Part shown: positions 24,172 through 32,384 of the stretch, piece after piece
Layout: the number at the start of each line of letters is the position of its first letter
Numbering within the stretch: position 1 is the stretch's first letter
NCBI RefSeq assembly: GCF_023146395.1
Contig: NZ_JAGLCD010000013.1
Span: 1 to 56,315 of the forward strand
Reading direction: 5' to 3'
Length of the DNA stretch: 56,315 nucleotides
Origin: Aeromicrobium sp.
GTDB taxonomy: Bacteria; Actinomycetota; Actinomycetes; Propionibacteriales; Nocardioidaceae
The notes under the pieces: generated by a model
What the model saw: only the letters and a program-made list of their open reading frames with translations
What the model was told of the DNA's origin: nothing
Database searches by the model: none
Translations under genes and position numbers: made by a program

Positions 24172-24177
24172 AATCTA
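24172..24177 (-). promoter_or_regulatory. Candidate -10 for leaderless PAS-kinase mRNA
   Basis: TAGATT lies 7 bases before GTG 24164 on the minus strand, the same spacing and class of hexamer as at pheS, rpe, fmt, and the 53.7-kb pair. Confidence 0.5.
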
Positions 24178-24190
24178 GTGCCTCGCCTGC

Positions 24191-24901
24191 TCAGCGCCCG
24201 CCGAGGCGCCCGAGTGCGAGGGACACGAGGTCAGCGTTGCCCCCGACCTCGGCCCCGTCGGGACCTTCCAGGACGTCCTCCAGGCCGATGCGCGTGGCGA
24301 CCCCGGCACGCCCGGCGAGGTCGACCATCTCCCAGGCCGAACGCCCCTCACCGTGCAGGAGGACGGGGCGGCCGGTCGGTCGGACCATCGCGAGCATCCG
24401 CTCGGCGACCTCGACCTGGTCGCCCACGTCGGGCAGCTCAACGAGCACCAGGTCGGTGGCCTCGACCCACGCGGAATCGAGCCACTCCTCGGCGTCGCGC
24501 TCGCTCCACAGACCGATGTTGATCGCGACACCGCGCTCCTGCAGGGCCGCGCAGACCGCTTCGGCCGCGGCCTCGTGCCAGTTGACCGAGGCGTGGTCGG
24601 GGAGGACCTCCCACCCGGCCACCGCGGCCGTGGCCCCCGTCGGGCCGCTCCAGGCCCAGGCGCCCGTCGTGACGCCGACCCGGACGTCGACGACCTCGCG
24701 CACCGCCGTGACCCAGGCACCCACGTGCTCGGCCGCGACGCTGTCGCGGCCATCGGCAGTGCGCGGGTGCACGTGCAGGTCCGTGGCGCCTGCGGCGACC
24801 GCCGCCAGCGCCTCGCGGGCGCACGCCTGCGGAGTCAGGGGCACCGACGGGTGCTCGTCGAGGCCGCGCGACCCGTTCAGGCAGCACTGGATCGCGCTCA
24901 T
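24191..24901 (-). CDS. BKACE/DUF849-family protein (beta-keto acid cleavage enzyme-like)
   Basis: This 236-residue protein shows TDLHVHPRTADGRDSV early on, matching the metal-binding His-x-His of the BKACE family (3-keto-5-aminohexanoate cleavage-like), followed by a TIM-barrel-like series and LLHGEGRSAWEMVDLA near the end. BKACE enzymes condense beta-keto acids with acetyl-CoA; the substrate cannot be assigned. It is shorter than the usual family length of around 280-310. ATG 24901 overlaps the upstream rRNA methyltransferase stop by ATGA, so it is translated with a translation-apparatus gene. Confidence 0.8.
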   Translation of the reverse strand: MSAIQCCLNGSRGLDEHPSVPLTPQACAREALAAVAAGATDLHVHPRTADGRDSVAAEHVGAWVTAVREVVDVRVGVTTGAWAWSGPTGATAAVAGWEVLPDHASVNWHEAAAEAVCAALQERGVAINIGLWSERDAEEWLDSAWVEATDLVLVELPDVGDQVEVAERMLAMVRPTGRPVLLHGEGRSAWEMVDLAGRAGVATRIGLEDVLEGPDGAEVGGNADLVSLALGRLGGR

Positions 24902-25737
24902 CGGGCCGGCTCCGCTGACGAGGGACGCGAGGACGCCGCCGCGGATCGCTGGCGCTGGGTGCTCGCGTACAGGCACACCGCAGCCGCCGTGGCGAGGTTG
25001 AGGCTCTCGGCCCGGCCGTAGATCGGGATCGACACCACCGCGTCGGCCAGGGCACGGCGCTCCGGTGGCAGACCCCATGCCTCGTTGCCGAGCAGCCAGG
25101 CGGTGGGGACGGCGAGATCGAGGTCCGGGTCGAACAGGTCGAGGTCCCCGCCGCCGTCGGCTGCGAGCACCTGGAGGCCGGCGGCACGCACCGCGCCGAG
25201 CGCGGCGGTGACGTCGCGTTCGACCACGACCGGGAGGTGGAAGAGGCTGCCGACCGTGGCCCGCACGACCTTCGGACCCACTGGGTCGACGCAGTCACCG
25301 GCCAGCAGGACCGCGTCGGCGCCGACGGCGTCGGCACAGCGGATGACGGCGCCGGCATTGCCGGGATCACGCACGTCGGCGCACACGACGACGAGCCGCG
25401 CCCCCGCCAGGTCGACGTCTCCAAGCCGCCCGACGATCGACCGGCACCGGGCGACCATGCCCTGGGGCGCGACGGCGTCGGCGATCTCGGCGACGACCTC
25501 CGGTGCGACGACCTGCCAGTCGGGCGAGGCCGCCGCGATCTCGGCGTAGCGCTCGGTGGCCTCCGCCGTGGCGAAGACCTCCAGGACGACGCCGGCGTGG
25601 ACGGCTTCGCGCACCGCCTGCGGGCCTTCGGCGAGGAACTCCCCCGTCTTGTCCCGGAACGCACGCGTGGCGAGCCGCCGAGCGTGCCTGACCCGTCCGC
25701 TGCGGGCGGTCAGGTCATGCTGCTCGGGGCTCGCCAC
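24898..25737 (-). CDS. SpoU/TrmH-family RNA 2'-O-methyltransferase
   Basis: This 279-residue SPOUT methyltransferase has an N-terminal substrate-binding domain and the knotted SAM-binding region, with motifs DVRDPGNAGAVIRCADAVG (motif 1), LLGNEAWGLPPE (motif 2) and IPIYGRAESLNLATAAAV (motif 3). The target is likely a ribose in 23S rRNA as for the TsnR/TrmH relatives, but the site cannot be deduced. GTG start 25737 lies 22 bases after the rplT stop, at the end of the infC-rpmI-rplT run. Confidence 0.93.
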   Translation of the reverse strand: MASPEQHDLTARSGRVRHARRLATRAFRDKTGEFLAEGPQAVREAVHAGVVLEVFATAEATERYAEIAAASPDWQVVAPEVVAEIADAVAPQGMVARCRSIVGRLGDVDLAGARLVVVCADVRDPGNAGAVIRCADAVGADAVLLAGDCVDPVGPKVVRATVGSLFHLPVVVERDVTAALGAVRAAGLQVLAADGGGDLDLFDPDLDLAVPTAWLLGNEAWGLPPERRALADAVVSIPIYGRAESLNLATAAAVCLYASTQRQRSAAASSRPSSAEPAR

Positions 25738-25759
25738 GAGGTGTTGGTGAGCGGTCGCG

Positions 25760-26152
25760 TCAGGCGACCGCGTCGTCCTTCGGCGCGTTGACGTCGGCCG
25801 GCAGGCTGTCCTTGGCCAGCTGCACGAGCGCGCTGAACGCGGCCGGGTCGTTGACGGCGAGGTCAGCGAGGTTCTTGCGGTCGACCTCGAGGTTCGCGGC
25901 CTTGAGACCCTGGATGAACCGGTTGTAGGTCAGGCCCTCGGCGCGGGTGGCCGCGTTGATGCGCTGGATCCACAGACGACGGAAGTCGCCCTTGCGCGCC
26001 TTGCGGTCGCGGTAGTTGTAGACGAGCGAGTGGGTGACCTGCTCCTTGGCCTTGCGGTACAGGCGCGAACGCTGACCGCGGTAGCCGGAAGCGCGCTCGA
26101 GGGTCTCGCGACGCTTCTTCTGTGCGTTGACAGAGCGCTTGACGCGTGCCAT
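25760..26152 (-). CDS. rplT: 50S ribosomal protein L20
   Basis: This 130-residue protein has the highly conserved basic N-terminus ([20 protein letters not shown]), then [20 protein letters not shown] and [23 protein letters not shown]. The ATG is preceded by AGGAG. L20 binds 23S rRNA early in large-subunit assembly and in several bacteria represses its own operon through the infC leader, which is relevant to the leader described below. Confidence 0.98.
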   Translation of the reverse strand: MARVKRSVNAQKKRRETLERASGYRGQRSRLYRKAKEQVTHSLVYNYRDRKARKGDFRRLWIQRINAATRAEGLTYNRFIQGLKAANLEVDRKNLADLAVNDPAAFSALVQLAKDSLPADVNAPKDDAVA

Positions 26153-26196
26153 CTGGATCTCCTAAAGAAAAACGGGGGTGGTGGGGCGAGCGCTGG

Positions 26197-26391
26197 TCAG
26201 AGACCGAGCATCTTCTTGACGCGCTGGGTGTCGGCCTTGGCCACGTCGGTCGTGCCGGCGAGGCGGCGCGTGCGGGTCGAGGACTTGTACTCCAAGAGGT
26301 GGCGGCGGTTGGTCTGCTCGCGACGGAGCTTGCCCTTGCCGGTGATCTTGACGCGCTTCTTCATTCCCGAGTGGGGCTTGAACTTGGGCAC
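26197..26391 (-). CDS. rpmI: 50S ribosomal protein L35
   Basis: This 64-residue protein has the typical [20 protein letters not shown] start and a basic tail. The start is GTG, immediately after the infC TAA (TAAGTG), and its Shine-Dalgarno GGAGG is embedded in the last infC codons, which suggests coupled translation. Confidence 0.97.
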   Translation of the reverse strand: MPKFKPHSGMKKRVKITGKGKLRREQTNRRHLLEYKSSTRTRRLAGTTDVAKADTQRVKKMLGL

Positions 26392-27081
26392 TTATGCCTC
26401 CATGTCTGGGTCGAGGTTCTCGGAACGACGACGGGGCTTCTTGGGGGTGGCGGTCTCGTGGGCCGCCTCGCGGTGCGCCTTCTCGGCGGCCTCCTCGGCC
26501 TCCTTCTGCGCGGTCCGCTCGGCCGTGACCTTGGCCTTCTCGGCCTTGACCTCGGCCTGGGCCTCGGACTTCTTCTTCAGGGGACCGAGCACCATCGTCA
26601 TGTTGCGGCCGTCCTGGCGCGCATTGCTCTCGATGAAGCCGAGGTCCTCGACGTCGGCGGCGAGCCGCTGGAGCAGGCGGTAGCCCAGCTCCGGTCGGTG
26701 CTGCTCACGACCGCGGAACATGATCGTGATCTTGACCTTGTCGCCCGCCTTGAGGAACCGCACGACGTGACCCTTCTTGGTGTCGTAGTCGTGCGCGTCG
26801 ATCTTGGGGCGGAGCTTCATCTCCTTGATGATGGTGTTCGTCTGGTTGCGCCGTGACTCGCGAGCCTTCTGCGCTGCCTCGTACTTGAACTTGCCGTAGT
26901 CCATGAGGCGGCACACGGGCGGACGCGCGGTGGGCGCGACCTCGACGAGGTCGAGGTCGCTCTCGGCGGCCAGTCGCAGGGCATCCTCGATACGAACGAT
27001 GCCCACCTGCTCCCCGCCGGGTCCGACGAGACGGACCTCGGGAACGCGGATGCGGTCGTTGACGCGCAGCTCGGTGGTGAT
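26392..27081 (-). CDS. infC: Translation initiation factor IF-3, AUC start
   Basis: This 229-residue IF-3 has the N-terminal domain ([20 protein letters not shown]), the linker, and the C-terminal domain ([18 protein letters not shown]), plus an extra approximately 50-residue Lys/Glu/Ala-rich C-terminal tail seen in actinobacteria. No ATG or GTG lies before the conserved N-terminal sequence; ATC at 27081 has AGGAGG (27086-27091) 4 bases upstream and opens the frame exactly before TTELRVND. Noncanonical AUU/AUC starts let IF-3 regulate its own translation, since it discriminates against them. Starting at the internal GTG near 27006 would delete the conserved N-terminus. Confidence 0.93.
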   Translation of the reverse strand: MTTELRVNDRIRVPEVRLVGPGGEQVGIVRIEDALRLAAESDLDLVEVAPTARPPVCRLMDYGKFKYEAAQKARESRRNQTNTIIKEMKLRPKIDAHDYDTKKGHVVRFLKAGDKVKITIMFRGREQHRPELGYRLLQRLAADVEDLGFIESNARQDGRNMTMVLGPLKKKSEAQAEVKAEKAKVTAERTAQKEAEEAAEKAHREAAHETATPKKPRRRSENLDPDMEA

Positions 27082-27262
27082 GGATCCTCCTGGGGGTCGT
27101 GGTGAGGGCCCACGAAAAAAAGGCCCCCGTCTGAAACGGAGGCCACCAGGGGACGCGCGACGCCACCGCCGCAGCGGTGCACGACACAGGTCGTGTGCCG
27201 GACGAGTCCGGCGGTACCCCAGGACCGTGAGCCCTGCAGGTGGGAGATGGCCTCCACTTCAG
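27082..27262 (-). ncRNA. Structured infC leader with three 16-nt hairpins and attenuator
   Basis: In the direction of transcription (27262 to 27082): an early arm GGAGGCCA (27255-27248); then three consecutive hairpins, each 16 nt with a 6-bp stem and 4-base loop (GCCGGA/CUCG at 27212-27197, CACGAC/CUGU at 27195-27180, CACCGC/UGCG at 27179-27164); then a terminator at 27144-27115; then the infC ribosome site. The early arm is perfectly complementary to UGGCCUCC (27145-27138), the 5' arm of the terminator, so the two structures exclude each other. Confidence 0.7.
27115..27144 (-). terminator. Intrinsic terminator in infC leader (attenuator)
   Basis: On the minus strand GGCCTCCGT, loop TTCAG, then ACGGGGGCC forms a 9-bp stem with one G-U pair, followed directly by seven T. 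It is upstream of the infC start and within the same transcription unit as the promoter at 27269-27296, so it can only be an attenuator or a site needing read-through. Confidence 0.8.
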
Positions 27263-27268
27263 TGCACC

Positions 27269-27296
27269 ATCCTAGCAGCGCCCGCGCCTCCCGCAA
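27269..27296 (-). promoter_or_regulatory. infC operon promoter
   Basis: The -35 is TTGCGG (27296-27291) and the -10 is TAGGAT (27274-27269) with a 16-base spacer. The predicted start is near 27262, giving a leader of about 180 nt to the AUC start. Confidence 0.6.
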
Positions 27297-27355
27297 GAAC
27301 CGGTCATCTCACCTGGCCGAAACACGCGTGGCGTCGATCCGCAACACGCGCGACG

Positions 27356-27361
27356 CAGAAT
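27356..27361 (+). promoter_or_regulatory. Candidate -10 for ACT-GNAT gene
   Basis: CAGAAT lies 6 bases before ATG 27368 and no Shine-Dalgarno is visible, so a leaderless mRNA is possible. This promoter is divergent from the infC promoter. Confidence 0.35.
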
Positions 27362-27367
27362 CGGTCC

Positions 27368-28357
27368 ATGCCCTGGCGCGTGCGGACCACCCTCGACGAC
27401 CGACCCGGGATCCTGGCCGAGATCGCCCAGGCCTGCGGTCGGGCCGGGCTGAACATCGTCTCGATGCAGGTGTTCGGCGTCGCCGACCGCGTGACCGACG
27501 AGTTCGTGGTCGACGGGCCGCTCGACGAGCTCGCGGTGGCGGGGGTCTTCACCGAGGCCGGCGGCACGGACGTCGCGGTGACCCGCATCGACGACGGTGC
27601 CGTCGTCGACGCGCCCACGCGCTACCTCGAGGCGGTGCACCAGGTGCTCGAGGAGGGGCGCGACGTCGAGGACGTGCTCCGCGAGCTGCTGGCGACCGAG
27701 CCGCCTGACGTCGCGGACTACGCCGGGCACGACGTGCTCGACCTGGTGCGGCGCGGCGGCACGACGTTGCGCATCAGCCGGGCCGTGCCGTTCACCCCCG
27801 CCGAGCGGTCGCGCGCCCAGGCGCTGCTGTCCCTGGTCAGCGACGCCGGTGCCGACCTCCCACTCATCGCACCGTCGACGACCCGACCGATCCCGCTGGT
27901 GCGCGAGGCGACGCTCGCCGACATCGACGCGGTCGCCGCGCTCCACAGCCGGTGCAGCGTCGAGACGTTGTACGCCCGCTACCAGACTCCCCTGCGGATG
28001 CCGATGACGACGCGGCTCGCGCGTCGACTCGTCGTGCCCGACCAGGGGCTCGCCCTCGTCGCCCAGGCCGGGCTCGACGTCGTGGGCCATGCGGTCCTCG
28101 AGCCCGGCGCCGATCCGCAGGCTCCGCGCTGGACGGCTCAGGTGCTCGTCGAGGACGCCTGGCAGCACCGCGGCATCGGCACGATGCTGGTCCGCCAGTG
28201 CGCCGGGACGGTGCGCGACCGCGGCGGGGAGGCCGTGACGTTCCTGTCGGCGGGCTCGAACGACGCCCTGCTGCGCTCGGTGGGCAGCGCCGGCTTCGTG
28301 GCCCGCGTCGAACGTCACGACGACGTCGTGCACATCTCGGTGCCGCTGCGCCGCTGA
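27368..28357 (+). CDS. ACT domain-GNAT acetyltransferase fusion protein
   Basis: This 329-residue protein has an N-terminal ACT-like domain (RTTLDDRPGILAEIAQACGR, residues about 5-70), a central region of about 90 residues, and a C-terminal GNAT domain (VREATLADIDAVAALHS; the acetyl-CoA signature QHRGIGTMLVRQCAG). ACT domains bind amino acids, so the acetylation is probably controlled by an amino acid ligand; the acceptor is unknown. It could be a lysine acetyltransferase for protein targets with amino-acid gating, as described for ACT-GNAT proteins of actinobacteria; I assign this only by architecture. The start ATG 27368 is fixed by the ACT domain beginning directly after it. Confidence 0.85.
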   Translation: MPWRVRTTLDDRPGILAEIAQACGRAGLNIVSMQVFGVADRVTDEFVVDGPLDELAVAGVFTEAGGTDVAVTRIDDGAVVDAPTRYLEAVHQVLEEGRDVEDVLRELLATEPPDVADYAGHDVLDLVRRGGTTLRISRAVPFTPAERSRAQALLSLVSDAGADLPLIAPSTTRPIPLVREATLADIDAVAALHSRCSVETLYARYQTPLRMPMTTRLARRLVVPDQGLALVAQAGLDVVGHAVLEPGADPQAPRWTAQVLVEDAWQHRGIGTMLVRQCAGTVRDRGGEAVTFLSAGSNDALLRSVGSAGFVARVERHDDVVHISVPLRR

Positions 28358-28441
28358 GCAGGCGACCTCCTGGATCCGCGTCACGTCATCAGACGGCGGT
28401 CGGTCGGATCGGAAGAACGGCCACGGACCCGGCGGCGGGGT

Positions 28442-28562
28442 GGACTGAATCTGAGGGGTTGCGGGCGTCCCGGCACCCTCAGCCCCTCAGACCTTCGTAC
28501 GGCAGGACGCAGACTGAGGGATCACAGTCGCCACAGCGACCACAAACCCTCGGATTCCGTCC
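28442..28562. repeat. Nested inverted-repeat element in convergent spacer
   Basis: The ends, 28442-28466 and 28538-28562, are inverted copies matching at 20 of 25 positions. Inside are further CTGAGGG/CCCTCAG copies; TCTGAGGGG (28450-28458) and CCCCTCAGA (28483-28491) pair perfectly, and GTCGC-CACA-GCGAC forms a small hairpin near 28527-28540. The arrangement resembles the element at 19323-19426 without sequence similarity. It lies between convergent genes and may serve as a two-way terminator. 28358-28582 has no other feature. Confidence 0.7.
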
Positions 28563-28582
28563 GCCCGGCACCGCGCGGGAGC

Positions 28583-29068
28583 TCAGTCGCCCGGGCGGAC
28601 CCAGGCCGTGCCGGTGGCGGTGCGGGCGAGCGTGTCGCCGGCCGCGAGGTGACCGAGGTCGTCGGTCTCGACGACCTGCCAGTGCGGCTGACCGAGGTCC
28701 AGGACGATCGCCGAGGCCGACTCCGCCAGCGCCGACTGCGCCGCGGCCTGGCCGTGCACCGGCACCGGCCGCGCCTGGGGGTTCCACGCCTCGAGCGCGG
28801 CGACGCTCGTGAACGCCAGGAGCGCCTGCCGGCCGTCAGCGCCGGTCATCAGGACAGCGGCCATGTCGGCGTTCTTGTCGCCTCCGTTCGCCGCCCGCTC
28901 CCCCAGCACCGCGACGATCGGCACGAACACGCGCGCCTCACCGAGCACGGCGAGGACGCCGTCGCGATCCCCCAGGACCGGCGCCAGCGCAGGATCGACC
29001 TGGCCGTCGTCGCCCGGGAAGGCCGGCTCGGCCAGGCTCCGCTCGTGCTGCGGCGGCTCGGTCGTCAT
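28583..29068 (-). CDS. SseB-family protein
   Basis: This 161-residue protein has an SseB-like domain (VFVPIVAVLGE...; AVLMTGADGRQALLAFTSVAALEAWNPQARPVPVHG), a domain found in actinobacterial proteins of unknown role and named for a Salmonella secretion chaperone; no secretion function should be inferred. ATG 29068 overlaps the PH-domain gene stop by ATGA. No signal peptide or membrane segment is seen. Confidence 0.8.
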   Translation of the reverse strand: MTTEPPQHERSLAEPAFPGDDGQVDPALAPVLGDRDGVLAVLGEARVFVPIVAVLGERAANGGDKNADMAAVLMTGADGRQALLAFTSVAALEAWNPQARPVPVHGQAAAQSALAESASAIVLDLGQPHWQVVETDDLGHLAAGDTLARTATGTAWVRPGD

Positions 29069-29463
29069 GCGGCCCAGGCCCGCAGCTGACGCACGACGTC
29101 GCGCCCGTCGCCGTCGGTGCGCTGGAGCGCGAACAGCATGACGCGTTCGTCGTCGGTCGTGACGAGCGTGGCCCACGGGGCGCCGGACTTCATCGAGATG
29201 CCCTCGACCTGGTCCCAGGTGAACCGGTGGCGCCGGTAGCCGTTGAGGATCTCGATCGCCGAGGCGTCGGCCCGCACGTAGCTGCGCCCCACCCCGTGCA
29301 GCAGCGCGAGGACCGCGACGAGCAGCAGGATCATCGTGACCCGCTCGGTGTTCGAGAAGTACACGTAGTCGGGCAGCGCGCGGGCGATCGCCACGATGCT
29401 GACGATCATCAGCACCATGACGCCGTAGGCGACGATGCGGGGGCCCTGGGGTCGGATCGTCAT
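29065..29463 (-). CDS. PH-domain membrane protein
   Basis: This 132-residue protein has two hydrophobic segments in the first half (IVAYGVMVLMIVSIVAIARA; VTMILLLVAVLALLHGVG) and a bacterial PH-like domain in the second (VRADASAIEILNGYRRHRFTWDQVEGISM, then WATLVTTDDERVMLFAL). It sits directly behind hisG (TGACATG junction), a placement seen in many actinobacteria. Function unknown. Confidence 0.82.
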   Translation of the reverse strand: MTIRPQGPRIVAYGVMVLMIVSIVAIARALPDYVYFSNTERVTMILLLVAVLALLHGVGRSYVRADASAIEILNGYRRHRFTWDQVEGISMKSGAPWATLVTTDDERVMLFALQRTDGDGRDVVRQLRAWAA

Positions 29464-29464
29464 G

Positions 29465-30310
29465 TCAGATCCTGCAGGCCAGGATGTCGGTCACGAGGAT
29501 CCCGCGCGCCTCGAGGGCGTACAGGTCGTCCATGATCCGCTGGGCCCGGTCGCGCGGCACCATCGAGCGGACCGCGCACCACCCCTCGCGGTGCAGGGGC
29601 GAGACCGTGGGCGACTCGATGCCGGGGGTGAGCCGCACGGCCGCCTCGACCTGCTCGGCCCGGATGTCGTAGTCCATCATGACGTAGCTGCGCGCGACCA
29701 GGACGCTGTCGAGACGGCGCTTGAAGACGTCGAAGCCGGCCGGCTCCTCGGCGCCAGCGCGACGGGCCAGGACCGCCTCGGACGTCAGGATCGGGTCGCC
29801 GAAGACCTGAAGACCGGCCTGACGCAGGGTCGTGCCGGTCTCGACGACGTCGGCGATCGCGTCGGCCACGCCGAGACGGATCGAGGACTCGACGGCACCG
29901 TCGAGCCGCACGACGGACGCCTCGATGCCGCGCTCGGCCAGGTGCGCCTGCACGATGCCGCGGTAGGACGTCGCGATCCGGCGACCGGCGAGCTCCTCGA
30001 CCGAGGAGATCCCCCCCTCGGGGGCGGCGAACCGGAATGTGGAGCCGGCGAAGCCGAGCGCCATGACCTCGTCGGCCTGGGCCCCGGAGTCGAGCAGCAG
30101 GTCGCGGCCCGTCACCCCGACGTCGAGCGTGCCCTCGCCGACGTAGATCGCGATGTCACGGGGACGCAGGTAGAAGAACTCGACGTCGTTGTCGGCATCG
30201 ACGCACACGAGGTCCTTGGTGTTGCGGCGCTGCCGGTAGCCCGCCTCGGCGAGCATGAGGGCAGCGGCCTCGGCGAGCGATCCCTTGTTGGGGACGGCGA
30301 CCTTCAGCAT
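29465..30310 (-). CDS. hisG: ATP phosphoribosyltransferase, long form
   Basis: This 281-residue enzyme catalyses the first, histidine-inhibited step of histidine synthesis. It shows the N-terminal PNKGSLAEAAALMLAEAGY, the ligand region VGVTGRDLL and a C-terminal histidine-binding regulatory domain (SPLHREGWCAVRSMVPRDRA), as expected of the long, self-sufficient HisG that needs no HisZ. It follows hisE on the same strand by 53 bases. Confidence 0.96.
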   Translation of the reverse strand: MLKVAVPNKGSLAEAAALMLAEAGYRQRRNTKDLVCVDADNDVEFFYLRPRDIAIYVGEGTLDVGVTGRDLLLDSGAQADEVMALGFAGSTFRFAAPEGGISSVEELAGRRIATSYRGIVQAHLAERGIEASVVRLDGAVESSIRLGVADAIADVVETGTTLRQAGLQVFGDPILTSEAVLARRAGAEEPAGFDVFKRRLDSVLVARSYVMMDYDIRAEQVEAAVRLTPGIESPTVSPLHREGWCAVRSMVPRDRAQRIMDDLYALEARGILVTDILACRI

Positions 30311-30363
30311 GGGTGAACTCTTTTCGGTGGGAGCGCGCACGGGTGCAGGAGGGGGGCTGCCCC

Positions 30364-30627
30364 TCACAGATGCGCGTACACGTCGTCCAGCGAGATGCCC
30401 TTGGCGATCATCATGACCTGCGCGTGGTAGAGCAGCTGGCTGATCTCCTCGGCGGCCCGGGCGGCGTCCTCGTGCTCGGCTGCCATCCACGACTCGGCGG
30501 CCTCCTCGACGAGCTTCTTGCCGATCGTGTGCACACCGGCATCGAGCTCGGCGACGGTGCGCGAGCCCTCGGGTCGGGTCGCGGCCTTGTCACTCAGCTC
30601 GGCGAACAGCGCGTCGAAGGTCTTCAT
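30364..30627 (-). CDS. hisE: Phosphoribosyl-ATP pyrophosphohydrolase
   Basis: This 87-residue MazG-fold enzyme ([17 protein letters not shown] and [14 protein letters not shown] carry the metal-binding acidic residues) performs the second histidine step; HisI is not fused and is not in the window. A candidate -10 TAGACT lies 9 bases upstream, partly using the ribH stop codon, and GAGGA can act as the ribosome site, so hisE and hisG may have their own promoter within the rib-his run. Confidence 0.95.
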   Translation of the reverse strand: MKTFDALFAELSDKAATRPEGSRTVAELDAGVHTIGKKLVEEAAESWMAAEHEDAARAAEEISQLLYHAQVMMIAKGISLDDVYAHL

Positions 30628-30636
30628 GGCGTCCTC

Positions 30637-30642
30637 AGTCTA
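30637..30642 (-). promoter_or_regulatory. Candidate hisE -10 overlapping ribH stop
   Basis: TAGACT begins with the ribH stop TAG (30642-30640) and ends 9 bases before the hisE ATG. Confidence 0.4.
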
Positions 30643-31122
30643 GGGGGCGGCCGACCCGAGCACGCGCAGCACCTGCCACGCTCCCAGCGCGGCCTCGGCG
30701 GCCTCGCGGCCCTTGTCCTCGCGACTGCCGGGCAGACCGGCGCGATCGAGCGCCTGCTGGTCGTCGTCGCACGTGAGCAGACCGAAGCCGATCGGCACAC
30801 CGGTGTCGAGCGCGACCCGGGTCAGGCCGTCGGTCGCGGCCGTCGAGACGAACTCGAAGTGAGGCGTGCCGCCGCGGATGATGACGCCCAGGGCCACGAC
30901 CGCGTCGAATCCCGCGACCGCGGCCCCCTGGCACACGAGCGGCAGCTCGAAGGAGCCGGGCACGCGGATCAGCTCGATCTCGGAGACGCCGGACTCGGCG
31001 AGCGCGACCTGGGCTCCCGCGATCAGGCCGTCCATGACCTCGGTGTGCCACAGCGACGCGACGATCGCGACGCGGGCGCCGCTGCCGTCGACCGCCAGCT
31101 CGGGTGCTCCGTGCCCGCTCAT
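30640..31122 (-). CDS. ribH: 6,7-dimethyl-8-ribityllumazine synthase
   Basis: This 160-residue enzyme has [11 protein letters not shown], the loop [28 protein letters not shown] and [17 protein letters not shown]. It condenses 5-amino-6-ribitylaminouracil with dihydroxybutanone phosphate from RibBA; the family assembles into large oligomers. The ATG overlaps the ribBA stop by ATGA. Confidence 0.96.
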   Translation of the reverse strand: MSGHGAPELAVDGSGARVAIVASLWHTEVMDGLIAGAQVALAESGVSEIELIRVPGSFELPLVCQGAAVAGFDAVVALGVIIRGGTPHFEFVSTAATDGLTRVALDTGVPIGFGLLTCDDDQQALDRAGLPGSREDKGREAAEAALGAWQVLRVLGSAAP

Positions 31123-32384
31123 CGCTGGGCCTCCTCGGTCGGGGCGACGGGGAGCGGCAGGTCGTGACCCATGCGCTCCGCCTTGGTCGTGAGGTAGCGC
31201 AGATTGTGCTCGGTCGGGGCGATGTGCACCGGGATGCGCTCGGAGACCGTGACGCCGTAGCGCTCCAGCGCCGCCGACTTCTCCGGGTTGTTCGTGAGCA
31301 GGCGCACCGACTCGATGCCGAGGTCACGCAGGATCTGCGCGGCGGCGGCGTAGTCCCGCTCGTCCTCACCGAAGCCGAGCTCGAGGTTGGCGTCGACCGT
31401 GTCGCGGCCTCGCTCCTGCAGCTCGTAGGCCTGCAGCTTGTGGAGCAGGCCGATGCCCCGACCCTCGTGCCCGCGCAGGTAGACCACGACGCCCGCACCC
31501 TCGTCGGTCAGGGCCGCGAACGAGGCCTGGAGCTGGGGACCGCAGTCGCAGCGCTGGGACCCGAACACGTCGCCCGTCAGGCACTCGCTGTGGACCCGCA
31601 CGAGCACGTCTCGGTGCGGACCGCCCCGCGTCAGGTCACCGTGGATCAGCGCAATGTGCTCCGCGGCGTCGATGCGATCGCGGTACCCGAGGGCGGTGAA
31701 CGTGCCGAACTCGGTCGGCAGGTTGGCCGTCGCGAGCCGTTCGACCTGCTGCTCGTGGCGGCGCAGGTGGATCTGCAGGTCCTCGATCGAGACCAGCGCG
31801 AGACCGTGCTCGTCGGCAAACGCCCGCAGCTCCGGCAGACGCTTGAGCGTGCCGTCGTCGTTCATGACCTCCCCGATGACGCCGGCCGGCGTCAGACCGG
31901 CGAGGCGCGACAGGTCGACCGCAGCCTCGGTGTGCCCCGGACGCTCCAGCACGCCGCCCGCCTTGGCGCGCAGCGGCACGATGTGGCCGGGCTGGGTGAT
32001 CTCGAACGGCTCGGTCGCCGAGTCGGCCAGCACGCGGCACGTGCGGGCCCGGTCGGAGGCCGAGATGCCGGTCGTGACGCCGTCGCGGGCGTCGATCGAG
32101 ACCGTGTAGGCCGTGCGGAGGCGATCGCGGTTGTGCGGCGTCATGAGCGGGATCGCGAGCCGGTCGAGGATCTCGCCCGTGATGGGAGCGCAGACCAGGC
32201 CGCTGGAGTAGCGCACCAGGAAGGCCATGAGCTCCGGCGTCGCCTTGCTCGCGGCGAAGATGATGTCGCCCTCGTTCTCGCGGTTCTCGTCGTCGACGAC
32301 CACGACGGCCCGGCCCTGCCGGATGTCGTCGATCGCCCGCTCGATCGGGTCCAGCACGACGCGCTCGGTCGTGGTCTGACTCAT
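31119..32384 (-). CDS. ribBA: Bifunctional DHBP synthase/GTP cyclohydrolase II
   Basis: This 421-residue protein fuses RibB (residues 1-205; [17 protein letters not shown], the acidic metal site) to RibA (205-421; zinc site [15 protein letters not shown], and [20 protein letters not shown] with the catalytic Arg). It makes both branch precursors of riboflavin. Start ATG 32384 overlaps the ribE stop by ATGA. Confidence 0.97.
   Translation of the reverse strand: MSQTTTERVVLDPIERAIDDIRQGRAVVVVDDENRENEGDIIFAASKATPELMAFLVRYSSGLVCAPITGEILDRLAIPLMTPHNRDRLRTAYTVSIDARDGVTTGISASDRARTCRVLADSATEPFEITQPGHIVPLRAKAGGVLERPGHTEAAVDLSRLAGLTPAGVIGEVMNDDGTLKRLPELRAFADEHGLALVSIEDLQIHLRRHEQQVERLATANLPTEFGTFTALGYRDRIDAAEHIALIHGDLTRGGPHRDVLVRVHSECLTGDVFGSQRCDCGPQLQASFAALTDEGAGVVVYLRGHEGRGIGLLHKLQAYELQERGRDTVDANLELGFGEDERDYAAAAQILRDLGIESVRLLTNNPEKSAALERYGVTVSERIPVHIAPTEHNLRYLTTKAERMGHDLPLPVAPTEEAQR

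Noticed and set aside
27164..27212. tRNA or tmRNA-like fold in the infC leader
   Set aside because: Three hairpins lie in a row without an acceptor stem, and no T-loop or anticodon-loop consensus is present.
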